Assembly: GCA_003231645.1 (NCBI GenBank)
Contig: QIIW01000098.1
Coordinates: forward strand, 1-34,021
Direction: 5' to 3'
From: Acidimicrobiia bacterium
GTDB taxonomy: Bacteria; Actinomycetota; Acidimicrobiia; Acidimicrobiales; Aldehydirespiratoraceae
DNA: 34,021 nt
Numbering within the stretch: the first letter of the stretch is position 1; every line of letters starts with the position of its first letter. The notes below the pieces were generated by a model. It was not told the origin of the DNA. It ran no database searches and was given only the letters and a program-made list of their open reading frames with translations. Below are positions 16,990 through 24,505 of this stretch, one piece after another. Position numbers and translations under genes: made by a program.

Positions 16990-17427
16990 TCAACCGTCGG
17001 ACGCCAGGAACTCGTCGATTCTCTCGAGTGTGCGCTCCATGTCGGCGGGGTGTTTCTTCGGGTACCGGAGAAGTTCGATCGCCTTGGGCACTACGGCGTA
17101 GGACCAGTCGAAGGTCTCCGTGACCAGAGTTCCACCTTCGACGGGCTCGAGTTCATAGCGCCAGCGATGGCCCCCGAGATGAGCCCACGCGATCAGTCGG
17201 TTCTCTTCGAGTTCCTTGACCGTCGAGCTGATGCGGTAGGGCACTCCGAGCTTCATGCCCATACGGAACTTCGAGCCGAGTTCAAGCCGGTCCGGGCCGT
17301 TCACCACGGCCCTGACGCTGCCCGAGCCGTCGATCTTGGCGTGACCGGCCGGGCTGGCCAGCAAGTCGAAGATCTTCTCGGCGGGTTGGGGAATGACCCT
17401 GGACACCGATACACGACGATCGTTCAC
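16990..17427 (-). CDS. SRPBCC (polyketide cyclase/dehydrase-like) family protein
   Basis: 145 aa, START/Bet v1-like fold that binds a hydrophobic ligand. The pattern VSVSRVIPQPAEKIFDLLASP, ELGSKFRMGMKLG, WRYELEPVEGGTLVTETFDW is characteristic. Ligand and role are unknown. Start GTG 17427 overlaps the stop of the upstream epimerase-like gene (GTGA), so the two are one operon. Confidence 0.85.
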   Translation of the reverse strand: MNDRRVSVSRVIPQPAEKIFDLLASPAGHAKIDGSGSVRAVVNGPDRLELGSKFRMGMKLGVPYRISSTVKELEENRLIAWAHLGGHRWRYELEPVEGGTLVTETFDWSYAVVPKAIELLRYPKKHPADMERTLERIDEFLASDG

Positions 17428-18359
17428 ACGGACTCCTCGGCCGAGGAAGTGGGGGCGGCGGGACGGCCGAGTATCGCACGCAGAGCCGACTCGAGATCGG
17501 AGTGGGTGAATTCGAAACCGTCGTCAGTGAGCTTCTCGGGGCCGACGCGTGTGCTGGTGTAGAGCAGAGCGTCGGTGAGTTCGCGCCCGAGCCGGGCCCA
17601 GAGCGCCGGCTTCGGGGTCGGGAGGAGCGTTGGCCGGTGCAGCACACGCCCGAGGGTGCGAGTGAACTCGGCGTTGGTGACGGCCGACGGCGCCACGAGG
17701 TTCACCGGACCACTCAGGTCGGACTCGAGAAGATGGACCAAGGCCGCCACCTCGTCGTTGATCGAGATCCAGCTCCAATACTGGTCACCCCGTCCGATCC
17801 GGCCACCGATCCCGGCTCGAAAGAACGGGAGAATCTGGGCGATCGCTCCGCCCCCGGTCGACAACACGATGCCGGTGCGGGCGAAGACCACTCGGCAGCC
17901 GCGGTCGGCCGCGACGGCCGCGGCGTTCTCGAGAGACGTGCAGACCGACGCCAGGAAGTCATCGCCCGCCGGGGTCGTTTCCGTGGCGATGTTCGTGCCC
18001 GTGTCGCCGTAGACGCCGATGGCGGAGCCGGCCACGAATGCTCTCGGGCCGTCGTCGAGTCGGCCGATCGCTCCGGCCAGCAACCGGTTGCCCTCGACGC
18101 GGCTGTCGAGAATCAGCTTCTTCTGGGCCGGTGACCAACGGGCGTCGGCTATGCCCCGCCCGGCAAGATTGATCACCGCGTCGACACCGTCGAGTGTCCC
18201 GGGATCGAGTTCCCGGCGTGCCGGATCCCACTGGATCTCGGATGTCCCCGAAACGACCGGTCGTCTGACCAACCTGATGACAGTGTGGCCTGCCGACTGC
18301 AGCGTGGGCACCAGAACAGAGCCGATGAGACCGCTCGAACCGGCAACCGCGACTCGCAT
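17424..18359 (-). CDS. TIGR01777 family NAD(P)-binding epimerase-like protein
   Basis: 311 aa atypical short-chain dehydrogenase (SDR39U1/YfcH type). The N-terminal nucleotide motif is MRVAVAGSSGLIGSVLVPTL; then INLAGRGIADARWSPAQKK, SAIGVYGD, and the C-terminal DUF1731-like tail LYTSTRVGPEKLTDDGFEF. The substrate of this family is not settled. It forms an operon with the SRPBCC gene downstream and is divergent from the LapA-like gene. GGGAG upstream on the minus strand supports ATG 18359. Confidence 0.9.
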   Translation of the reverse strand: MRVAVAGSSGLIGSVLVPTLQSAGHTVIRLVRRPVVSGTSEIQWDPARRELDPGTLDGVDAVINLAGRGIADARWSPAQKKLILDSRVEGNRLLAGAIGRLDDGPRAFVAGSAIGVYGDTGTNIATETTPAGDDFLASVCTSLENAAAVAADRGCRVVFARTGIVLSTGGGAIAQILPFFRAGIGGRIGRGDQYWSWISINDEVAALVHLLESDLSGPVNLVAPSAVTNAEFTRTLGRVLHRPTLLPTPKPALWARLGRELTDALLYTSTRVGPEKLTDDGFEFTHSDLESALRAILGRPAAPTSSAEESV

Positions 18360-18472
18360 GTGGTACTCCCATCGGTATCGGCGGGTTCGCGGCCGAGCCT
18401 AACCCGGTGGGCGGTACGCGCCCCTGGAGACTCGTCTACTCTGGCGCGCAGCACCGAGACGGAGGAGGCACG

Positions 18473-18718
18473 ATGACCGAGGAGACAGGTGTCGAGAAGA
18501 CACCGAGCCGATCGCTGGCGGGCCTGGCCATCGCGGCCCTGATAGCCACCGCGCTGACCCTCTTCATTGTTCAGAACACCGACTCCACCCCGGTGAGTTG
18601 GTTGTGGGTCGACGGATCAGCGCCGCTGTGGGTGATAATTTTCGGTGCGGCGCTAGCCGGTGCCGTGCTGAGCGAGGCGCTGGGATGGATCATCAGGCGG
18701 TCCCGTCGGCGGCGCTGA
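18473..18718 (+). CDS. LapA-domain (DUF1049) membrane protein
   Basis: 81 aa with two transmembrane helices (about residues 15-35, LAGLAIAALIATALTLFIVQ, and 50-72) and a basic C-terminal tail (RRSRRRR). FIVQNTDSTPVSWLWVDGSAPLWVIIFGAALAG is the LapA signature region. GGAGGAGG (18461-18468) lies just upstream of ATG 18473. Related proteins take part in envelope assembly; the role here is unknown. Confidence 0.88.
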   Translation: MTEETGVEKTPSRSLAGLAIAALIATALTLFIVQNTDSTPVSWLWVDGSAPLWVIIFGAALAGAVLSEALGWIIRRSRRRR

Positions 18719-18859
18719 GATCACTCGACGCCGCGATCAGGCGGTCCTTCCTCGCATCGGCGGCGGGTGAACAACACAAGGATCATGCCGAGTCCGGCCA
18801 CCGGATCGGTGAGTGGGCCGTTTGACTCATGTGTGCCGCGGTGGTGCCGATGGTTCGCG

Positions 18860-19078
18860 GTGTCGTTTCTCTTGCGCCCAGTTTCCCACACCCATGGCCA
18901 CGCGCTCTTCGATCGAGTCGACCGGGGCGCGATCGACCACGAAATCGGCCGGTCCGTCGATCTGATCGGCGGGCGACATGGGTTGGTGGCCGAACATTTC
19001 GCGTATCCGACGACGCCGGCACCACCACCCGTCGCCGACGCGGCGGTTCGTCGCCGTTACCGGGAGGCGATCGCGTGA
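18860..19078 (+). pseudogene. Remnant of a NodB-type polysaccharide deacetylase
   Basis: In one frame, the tail of a polysaccharide deacetylase is readable: SHTHGHALFDRVDRGAIDHE contains the metal-binding H-[ST]-X-X-H motif (His codons at 18887 and 18899), followed by EIGRSVDLI, AEHFAYPTTPAPP and a RRRYREAIA end. The first part, including the TFDD catalytic motif, is absent upstream, and no start or ribosome binding site fits. The frame ends in TGA at 19076-19078, overlapping the GTG of the glycosyltransferase, as a former operon partner would. I infer a 5'-truncated gene. The rest of 18719-18860 holds nothing I recognise. Confidence 0.45.
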
Positions 19079-20241
19079 GTGCGCCCCGGCTCATCCACCT
19101 CACCACCACCGACATGAGCCTCGACTGGCTGCTGCGGTCTCAGCTCGAGGCGTTCGCCGACGCCGGCTACGAAGTGATCGGGGTGTCCGCCCCGGGTCCT
19201 CATGTTGATTCGCTGCGGGCGTCAGGGATCGAGCATGTGGCGGTGAAGTCACTCACCAGGTCGATGTCACCCCTGAATGATCTGCGTGCCATGCGCGAAC
19301 TTGTCGGGATATTCCGCCGCCTGCGCCCCGACATCGTTCACACCCACGACCCGAAGCCGGGAATCATGGGAAGGATCGCGGCACGGGCGGCCCGGGTCCC
19401 GGTGGTCGTCAACACGGTTCACGGCCTCTACGCGTTGCCCGAGGACGGACTGGTGAGGCGCTCGGTCGTCTGCGGACTGGAACGCGTCGCGTCCGCGTTC
19501 TCCGACGCCGAACTTCTCCAGAATCCGGAGGACCTTGATGTCTTGCGTCGGATCGGCGTGAGCCACGAGAAGATGACGCTGCTCGGCAACGGTGTGGATC
19601 TGCGTCGCTTCGATCCGGCTCGGCACGGGTGGGTCAGGGACCGGGTCCGTGACTCGTTGGGTATCGGTCCTGACACCGTGGTCGTCGGTGTGGTCGGCCG
19701 GCTGGTCTGGGAGAAGGGCTATCGGGCGATTTTCGAGGCGGCTCGACTACTCGACGATTCGAACTGTGTGTTCGTGGTCGTCGGACCGACCGAACCCGGG
19801 AGGTCCGGCGCGGTTGATACCGCGGCCACGGCGTCGGCTGAAGCGAACGGCGTGAGGTTCATGGGACGGCGTGACGACATGCCCGATCTCTACTCGGCCT
19901 TCGACATCTACGCGCTGGCGTCCCGCCGGGAGGGGTATCCACGGTCGGCGATGGAAGCCTCGGCCATGGGGCTTCCGGTGGTGGCCACCGATATTCGAGG
20001 CTGTCGGCAGGTCGTGGCCGACGGAGTGACCGGCACACTCGTGCCGGTCGACGACGGACCGGCCATGGCGGACGCGCTACGTGAGTTGATCCGGTCACCG
20101 GAGCTGAGGCTCGCCATGGGTGCCGCGGCCCGCCGTCGGGCCGAGCAACTCTTCGATGATCGACGTGTGGTGGAGACGACCCTGCGTACCTACGAGTGGT
20201 TGCTCGGACGTTCACCGGCCGGTCTGGCGACGCTCTCGTAG
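19075..20241 (+). CDS. GT4-family glycosyltransferase
   Basis: 388 aa GT-B glycosyltransferase. The N-terminal half carries RLRPDIVHTHDPKPGIMGRI; the C-terminal half has GVVGRLVWEKGYRAIFEAA and the E-X7-E motif SRREGYPRSAMEASAMGLPV, which binds the sugar nucleotide. It probably adds a sugar to a surface polysaccharide precursor; donor and acceptor are unknown. I chose GTG 19075 with GGGAGG (19062-19067) 7 nt upstream; in-frame starts further upstream overlap the deacetylase remnant. It may be a relic of a larger exopolysaccharide cluster. Confidence 0.9.
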   Translation: MSAPRLIHLTTTDMSLDWLLRSQLEAFADAGYEVIGVSAPGPHVDSLRASGIEHVAVKSLTRSMSPLNDLRAMRELVGIFRRLRPDIVHTHDPKPGIMGRIAARAARVPVVVNTVHGLYALPEDGLVRRSVVCGLERVASAFSDAELLQNPEDLDVLRRIGVSHEKMTLLGNGVDLRRFDPARHGWVRDRVRDSLGIGPDTVVVGVVGRLVWEKGYRAIFEAARLLDDSNCVFVVVGPTEPGRSGAVDTAATASAEANGVRFMGRRDDMPDLYSAFDIYALASRREGYPRSAMEASAMGLPVVATDIRGCRQVVADGVTGTLVPVDDGPAMADALRELIRSPELRLAMGAAARRRAEQLFDDRRVVETTLRTYEWLLGRSPAGLATLS

Positions 20242-20382
20242 ATCTGCCGGATCTCGATGGTCGTCGGTGGCGTTTCCTCAACGGGAGTGTTTCCGCGACC
20301 TGGGATGTGCCGCGCGAATCGGCGACCATCGGTGATCTGACGGATCGACCGGCCGGCCGAGCAGTTCACCGGCGTGCTCTGA

Positions 20383-22107
20383 TCAGGGATCTTGTCGGGT
20401 CCGGCGACGCTCATGATCCGAGTGGGGCGGAGAGTCCGGCGGTAGGCCCTTGCGGATCCGCTTCTGTTCGTACTGGGCGACATCGGCCCGGCGCAGCAGC
20501 TCGTTCGGCGTGTGCACCTCGGTGGTCGCCAGCGCCACGCCGCACGACATCGAGCGGCCGTGGCTCGACTCCTTGAGCAGATCGAGGGCCAGATCCATGA
20601 TCGGATGTGAAGAGAGCATCCCGCCGCCGTCGAGGACCACACAGAACTCGTCACCCCCGATGCGACACACGGTGCTGTTGGCAACCGACCCCGCCGCTGA
20701 TGCCAACGCGGCGCCGGCCGCGACGAGCAGGTCGTCGCCCGCGGAATGCCCGAGCGTGTCATTGATGATCTTGAGGCCGTCGACATCGCACATGATGAGG
20801 GCCACGTCCTGCCGTTCGACCGCCGGCCGGTCGAAGATCTCCTGAAGACGGTGTTCGAGCACGCGCCGGTTGCCGAGGCCGGTGAGGGGATCGGTGAAGG
20901 CCAGTTCCTCGAATTCGGCAAAGCGCTCTGCCTGCACGACGGCGGCAGAGATGTGGGACGCGACCTGGCGCAGTGTCAACAGATCGTCGTGATCGAGATT
21001 GCGCTGATCGGCGTTGGTGGTGGCAATGACGAACCCCCACACCTCGTTGCCGATGCTGATCGGCCACGCCGCCTCGGAACGCAGACCCCTGCTGTGGAGC
21101 GAGGCGGTGTTGGGGTCGTCGGAACGGCCTTCGTCCACCGACCGGATGTAGCCCTCACCGCCGAGGATCAGATCGAACCCGGGACGGTCGTCGTTGTCAT
21201 GGTGCTCGAGGGCCGGGAAGGTCTCCACTCCTTCGGGCAGGTCGCCGACGTTGACGAGCACATGGGCCTGGGAACGGTCGTGGTCGACCCTCCCGATGGA
21301 GACTGCGGTGGCTCCGAGAGCGAGAAGTGCCTGCTGACCGATCACCTGCAACACGTCGGGCATGCGACTGATCGCCCGCACCGCCGCCCCGATGCTGATC
21401 AGGGCATCCACCGGTGAATCATGATGGGGGGCCACGAACCGGTCGAGCGACTCGAGAATGGAATCGAGGTCGACGCCGGCATCGATCGGCGGGCCCGACT
21501 CGAGTTCGACCACGGCGGCAGCGCCGAGATCAGGATCAAGTGTGGTGCCGAGAAGTTCGTCGACCCGTCGTCGTCGGGCGGTCCAGTTCGGAGCGGCGGC
21601 GTGCTGAGGATGTCCGATGAGGGTGGCGGCCAGAGAGAGCAGCCGCGAGGAGAGTGGAATGTCGGGTCCTCGTAGGCCGTGGGGGCCGCCGCTGCCGTCC
21701 CAGCGTTCATACTGATGACGTATCGCCCGAGCGGTGCCGGACAGGTACGGAAGGCGACCGAGCACGCTGGCCGCGAGGACGGCCGCAGCCGGATCGGGTA
21801 CGACATCTGCGGTGCCCACCGGCCTGACGTGAGTGAACACGATGGAGATCTCACCGAGGATCGCGCCGCAGATGGCGTCGACGCGCTCGGTCGTCGGCAC
21901 CCCGGCGGCGACGGCCAGCCGGTCGACGAGTGCAGCACGGAGGGCGGCGCGGTGGGCCGCGGGCGGGTCGAACACCTCAAGTGACCGGGCCAGCGCGGTG
22001 ATCGAGGCGCGCGCCGCGAGGTCGAGAGGCGCAGCGGTCCGATCGGTTGCCGCTCGAAGGGAGTCGATTCCAGCACTCTCCGACAGCTTGCTCACCCCTT
22101 CACGCAT
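20383..22107 (-). CDS. Degenerate HD-GYP / GAF / GGDEF signalling protein
   Basis: 574 aa, soluble. Residues about 50-165 resemble the second half of an HD-GYP domain (RHQYERWDGSGGPHGLRG at 130-147, then IPLSSRLLSLAA), but GYP is GGP and no HD pair is seen, so this part is probably not a c-di-GMP phosphodiesterase. Residues about 245-410 look like a GAF sensor. The C-terminus is a diguanylate cyclase with an intact GGDEF at 484-488 and CDVDGLKIINDTLGHSAGDD. The RXXD inhibitory site five residues ahead is missing. It probably makes c-di-GMP. ATG 22107; a -10-like TATATT lies at 22146-22151 (minus strand). Confidence 0.88.
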   Translation of the reverse strand: MREGVSKLSESAGIDSLRAATDRTAAPLDLAARASITALARSLEVFDPPAAHRAALRAALVDRLAVAAGVPTTERVDAICGAILGEISIVFTHVRPVGTADVVPDPAAAVLAASVLGRLPYLSGTARAIRHQYERWDGSGGPHGLRGPDIPLSSRLLSLAATLIGHPQHAAAPNWTARRRRVDELLGTTLDPDLGAAAVVELESGPPIDAGVDLDSILESLDRFVAPHHDSPVDALISIGAAVRAISRMPDVLQVIGQQALLALGATAVSIGRVDHDRSQAHVLVNVGDLPEGVETFPALEHHDNDDRPGFDLILGGEGYIRSVDEGRSDDPNTASLHSRGLRSEAAWPISIGNEVWGFVIATTNADQRNLDHDDLLTLRQVASHISAAVVQAERFAEFEELAFTDPLTGLGNRRVLEHRLQEIFDRPAVERQDVALIMCDVDGLKIINDTLGHSAGDDLLVAAGAALASAAGSVANSTVCRIGGDEFCVVLDGGGMLSSHPIMDLALDLLKESSHGRSMSCGVALATTEVHTPNELLRRADVAQYEQKRIRKGLPPDSPPHSDHERRRTRQDP

Positions 22108-22173
22108 GGACCGGCACGTCTTCCCAGGACCAGTTGTACCAGAAGAATATAGTCACGGAAAGTGCGATTAGTC

Positions 22174-22188
22174 ACCACAGTACGTGGT
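22174..22188. repeat. Short inverted repeat between the selenoprotein gene and the GGDEF gene
   Basis: ACCAC-AGTAC-GTGGT, 5-bp arms. It could be an operator for the GGDEF promoter or a weak hairpin after the upstream gene. No T-run follows on the minus strand. Confidence 0.3.
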
Positions 22189-22228
22189 AATTGTCGGACC
22201 CGTCGAATCAGGCGGACTCCACGCCCGA

Positions 22229-22777
22229 TCAAGATGCGATGAGGTTCTCGATCTGTCTGGTGAGCCGGTCGACACCGAGGGCGCCGAGAAGCCCGCGGGC
22301 CGAGCCGTCGTCGTCGATGAAGACGAATGCCGGTTGGCTGGTGATGCCGAATTCCCGCCAGAGTTCGAGATCAAGGTCGGCGATGTGGGGGAAGGCCCCG
22401 AGACCGTAGTCGGCGACGAAACGGGTCATGGCGTCGGCATCGTCACGGCCGGCCACGCCTATGAACGTGACCTGGTCTCCGTAGGACTGCTGCACCGATG
22501 CGACCGCACCGGATTCTCTGGCGCAGATCGGTCACCAAGGGGCCCAGAACCACAGGACGAGATCCTGTCCGGCATAGTCGCCGGTGTCGAGTGACGATCC
22601 GTCGACCGTGGTCGTCCGGAACTGATAGGGCCAGTCGGTCGGCGTCCCGGCGTCGGAGCCCGGTCCGCCGGAGGCCGGGTTGGTCGCGGGCGCCGCGGTA
22701 CCGGTCGTGCCGGACGACGACGAGCACGCCGCCCCGATCAGGGCCGAGGCGAGAATCAGGGGGAGAAATCGGTGCAA
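22229..22777 (-). CDS. Predicted selenoprotein: TlpA/thioredoxin-like lipoprotein with UxxC redox site
   Basis: 182 residues including one predicted selenocysteine. Read without stopping at UGA (22532-22534), the frame gives a lipoprotein signal HRFLPLILASALIGAAC, a Ser/Gly-rich linker, the thioredoxin strand GQDLVLWFWAPW, then UGA, P, I, C: W-A-P-W-U82-P-I-C85. UGA thus sits exactly at the first Cys of CxxC. Downstream, in the same frame, the fold continues with VTFIGVAGRDDADAMTRFV and ITSQPAFVFIDDDG (cis-Pro loop). A GGUC-loop hairpin follows at SECIS distance. Expected role: extracytoplasmic thiol-disulfide exchange. TTG 22777 is chosen because the lipoprotein signal starts there; TATCAT (22786-22791) is 8 nt upstream. 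Sequencing error or a plain nonsense mutation are the alternatives. Confidence 0.82.
22495..22512 (-). promoter_or_regulatory. Predicted bacterial SECIS element
   Basis: On the minus strand CCGGTGC-GGTC-GCATCGG forms a 7-bp stem (one G-U pair) with loop GGUC. The loop begins 27 nt after the UGA, within the spacing known for bacterial SECIS, and GGUC is the SelB-recognised loop sequence of the E. coli fdhF element. The hairpin lies within the coding sequence, as bacterial SECIS must. Confidence 0.75.
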
Positions 22778-22895
22778 GGCAGCGCATGATAGGTGACACC
22801 GGGAGATACTGGAGGTCGCCACGAGGCCGAAGAATGTCGCCTTTCCGACGTTCGTGGCCTCGGCCCGCCGTCCTCCGCTCCCCGGGAATCCATCG

Positions 22896-22985
22896 ATGAG
22901 CACCCGAAAGCTGATCCTCCTCGCGCTGCTCTGCGGAATGCTGATTCTGGTGGCGTCGGCCGTGCAGTTCACCATGCTCGCCTGA
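22896..22985 (+). CDS. Possible 29-aa membrane peptide
   Basis: ATG 22896 opens a 29-codon frame: MSTRKLILLALLCGMLILVA then SAVQFTMLA. It has a basic N-terminus and one hydrophobic helix, a plausible small membrane protein. It is divergent from the selenoprotein gene and ends 55 nt before lpd. GGGA about 8 nt upstream is a weak ribosome binding site. Function unknown. Confidence 0.45.
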   Translation: MSTRKLILLALLCGMLILVASAVQFTMLA

Positions 22986-23040
22986 TCAGCGGTCAAGTTT
23001 GACACCAGTCGATAGAGTCGCCACGAGCAAGGAGATGCCA

Positions 23041-24450
23041 GTGTCGGATGTGCAACACGACGTGATCGTCATCGGTGGAGGCCCGGCCGGCTACGCCGCC
23101 GCCCTCTACGGCGCCGGCGCCGGTCTCGACATCGGATTGGTCGAGAATCGATGGATCGGCGGCACCTGTCTCAATGTGGGATGCATTCCGGCCAAGGAGC
23201 TGCTCGAGACGGCCCACGTCTACCGCACCGTTCGCGGGGCGGCCGACTTCGGAATCAACTCGAGCGAGCCCACCGTCGACTGGTCGGTCACCATGACCCG
23301 CAAACAGGCGATCGTCGATCAGCTGGTGGGCGGCCTCACCGGATTGCTCAAGGGCCGCAAGGTCACCGTCTACAACGGTTCGGGGTCTCTCGGAACCGAC
23401 CACGAGGTGTCGGTCACCGGCGGCGCGTCGGGTGATCTGTCGATCAGCGCCCGCAACGTGATCCTGGCCACCGGATCCCAGCCCCGCACGATTCCCGGAT
23501 TCGAGGTCGACGGTTCGTTGGTCGTCACCTCCGACGAGATGCTTTCCATCGAGAGGCTTCCTTCCTCGGCCGTGGTGATCGGCGGAGGCGCCATCGGATG
23601 TGAGTTCGCGTCGATGATGGCCGATCTCGGCACCGAGGTGACGATTCTCGAGGCCCTCCCGCAGATATTGACCGGGTGTGACAGCGATGCGGCCAAGGTC
23701 GTGCAGCGGTCGTTCAAGAAGCGCAACATCACGGTACGCACCGGTGTGATGGTCCAGGGCCACTCTCCCGACCGGTCGGGTTCGTCCACCGTGGTCACGT
23801 TCGGTGAAGGGGAGTCGGTCGACGTGGAACTGGTGGTGGTCTCCGTCGGGCGTCGCCCCTACTCGGATCTTCTCGATCTCGTGGGCACGGCCGTGGTGGT
23901 CGACGAGCGCGGATTCATCGAGGTTGACGATTTGTGCCGCACCGGAGAAGCCGGCGTGTGGGCGGTCGGCGACCTGATCAAGACCCCTCAGCTGGCCCAC
24001 GTCGGATTTGCCGAGGGGATGCTCGCGATCAAGGACATCCTCGGGGAGAATCCGCTGCCGCTCGATCATCTCGGCACCCCTTGGTGCATCTACTGTCATC
24101 CCGAGGTGGCCTTTGCCGGCTACACCGAGGACGCGGCGATCGCTGCCGGATACGAGGTCGTCACATCGTCGCACCGATTCATCGGCAACGGCAGAGCCAA
24201 GATCATCGGTGAGACCGACGGCATCGTGAAGGTTGTCGCCGAGAAGCTTCCTGATGGCACGGGTGGACGCATCCTCGGGGTCCACATGGTGGGACCCTGG
24301 GTCACCGAGCAGCTCGGACAGGGCTACCTCGCCGTCAACTGGGAGGCGACCGTCGACGAGGTCGCCGCCTTCATTCAACCCCACCCGACCATGAGCGAGT
24401 TGTTCGGCGAGACGATCCTGTCCCTGACCGGTCGTTCTCTGCACGGATGA
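23041..24450 (+). CDS. lpdA: Dihydrolipoamide dehydrogenase (E3)
   Basis: 469 aa FAD/NAD flavoprotein that reoxidises the dihydrolipoyl group of 2-oxoacid dehydrogenase complexes. FAD motif VIVIGGGPAGYAAALYGAG, redox disulfide C43/C48 (GGTCLNVGCIPAKE), NAD motif VVIGGGAIGCEFASMM, FAD-binding GVWAVGDLI, and the C-terminal active-site HPTMSELFGE are all present. GTG 23041 is chosen because AGGAG (23030-23034) is 6 nt upstream; ATG 23035 touches that site. It is followed by E2 55 nt downstream. Confidence 0.96.
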   Translation: MSDVQHDVIVIGGGPAGYAAALYGAGAGLDIGLVENRWIGGTCLNVGCIPAKELLETAHVYRTVRGAADFGINSSEPTVDWSVTMTRKQAIVDQLVGGLTGLLKGRKVTVYNGSGSLGTDHEVSVTGGASGDLSISARNVILATGSQPRTIPGFEVDGSLVVTSDEMLSIERLPSSAVVIGGGAIGCEFASMMADLGTEVTILEALPQILTGCDSDAAKVVQRSFKKRNITVRTGVMVQGHSPDRSGSSTVVTFGEGESVDVELVVVSVGRRPYSDLLDLVGTAVVVDERGFIEVDDLCRTGEAGVWAVGDLIKTPQLAHVGFAEGMLAIKDILGENPLPLDHLGTPWCIYCHPEVAFAGYTEDAAIAAGYEVVTSSHRFIGNGRAKIIGETDGIVKVVAEKLPDGTGGRILGVHMVGPWVTEQLGQGYLAVNWEATVDEVAAFIQPHPTMSELFGETILSLTGRSLHG

Positions 24451-24505
24451 ACTTGGCCACCAATGGAAGATCCAGAGAGACCACACGACTACAGACGAGG
24501 ATCCG

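Noticed and set aside
18692..18747. 12-bp direct repeat ATCAGGCGGTCC (18692-18703 and 18736-18747)
   Set aside because: Only two copies 44 bp apart with unrelated flanks; no mobile element or further unit seen.
22532..22534. In-frame UGA taken as a simple nonsense mutation splitting a TlpA-like gene
   Set aside because: The codon sits exactly at the CxxC cysteine, the downstream frame is intact, and a GGUC-loop hairpin lies at SECIS distance; chance agreement of all three is unlikely.
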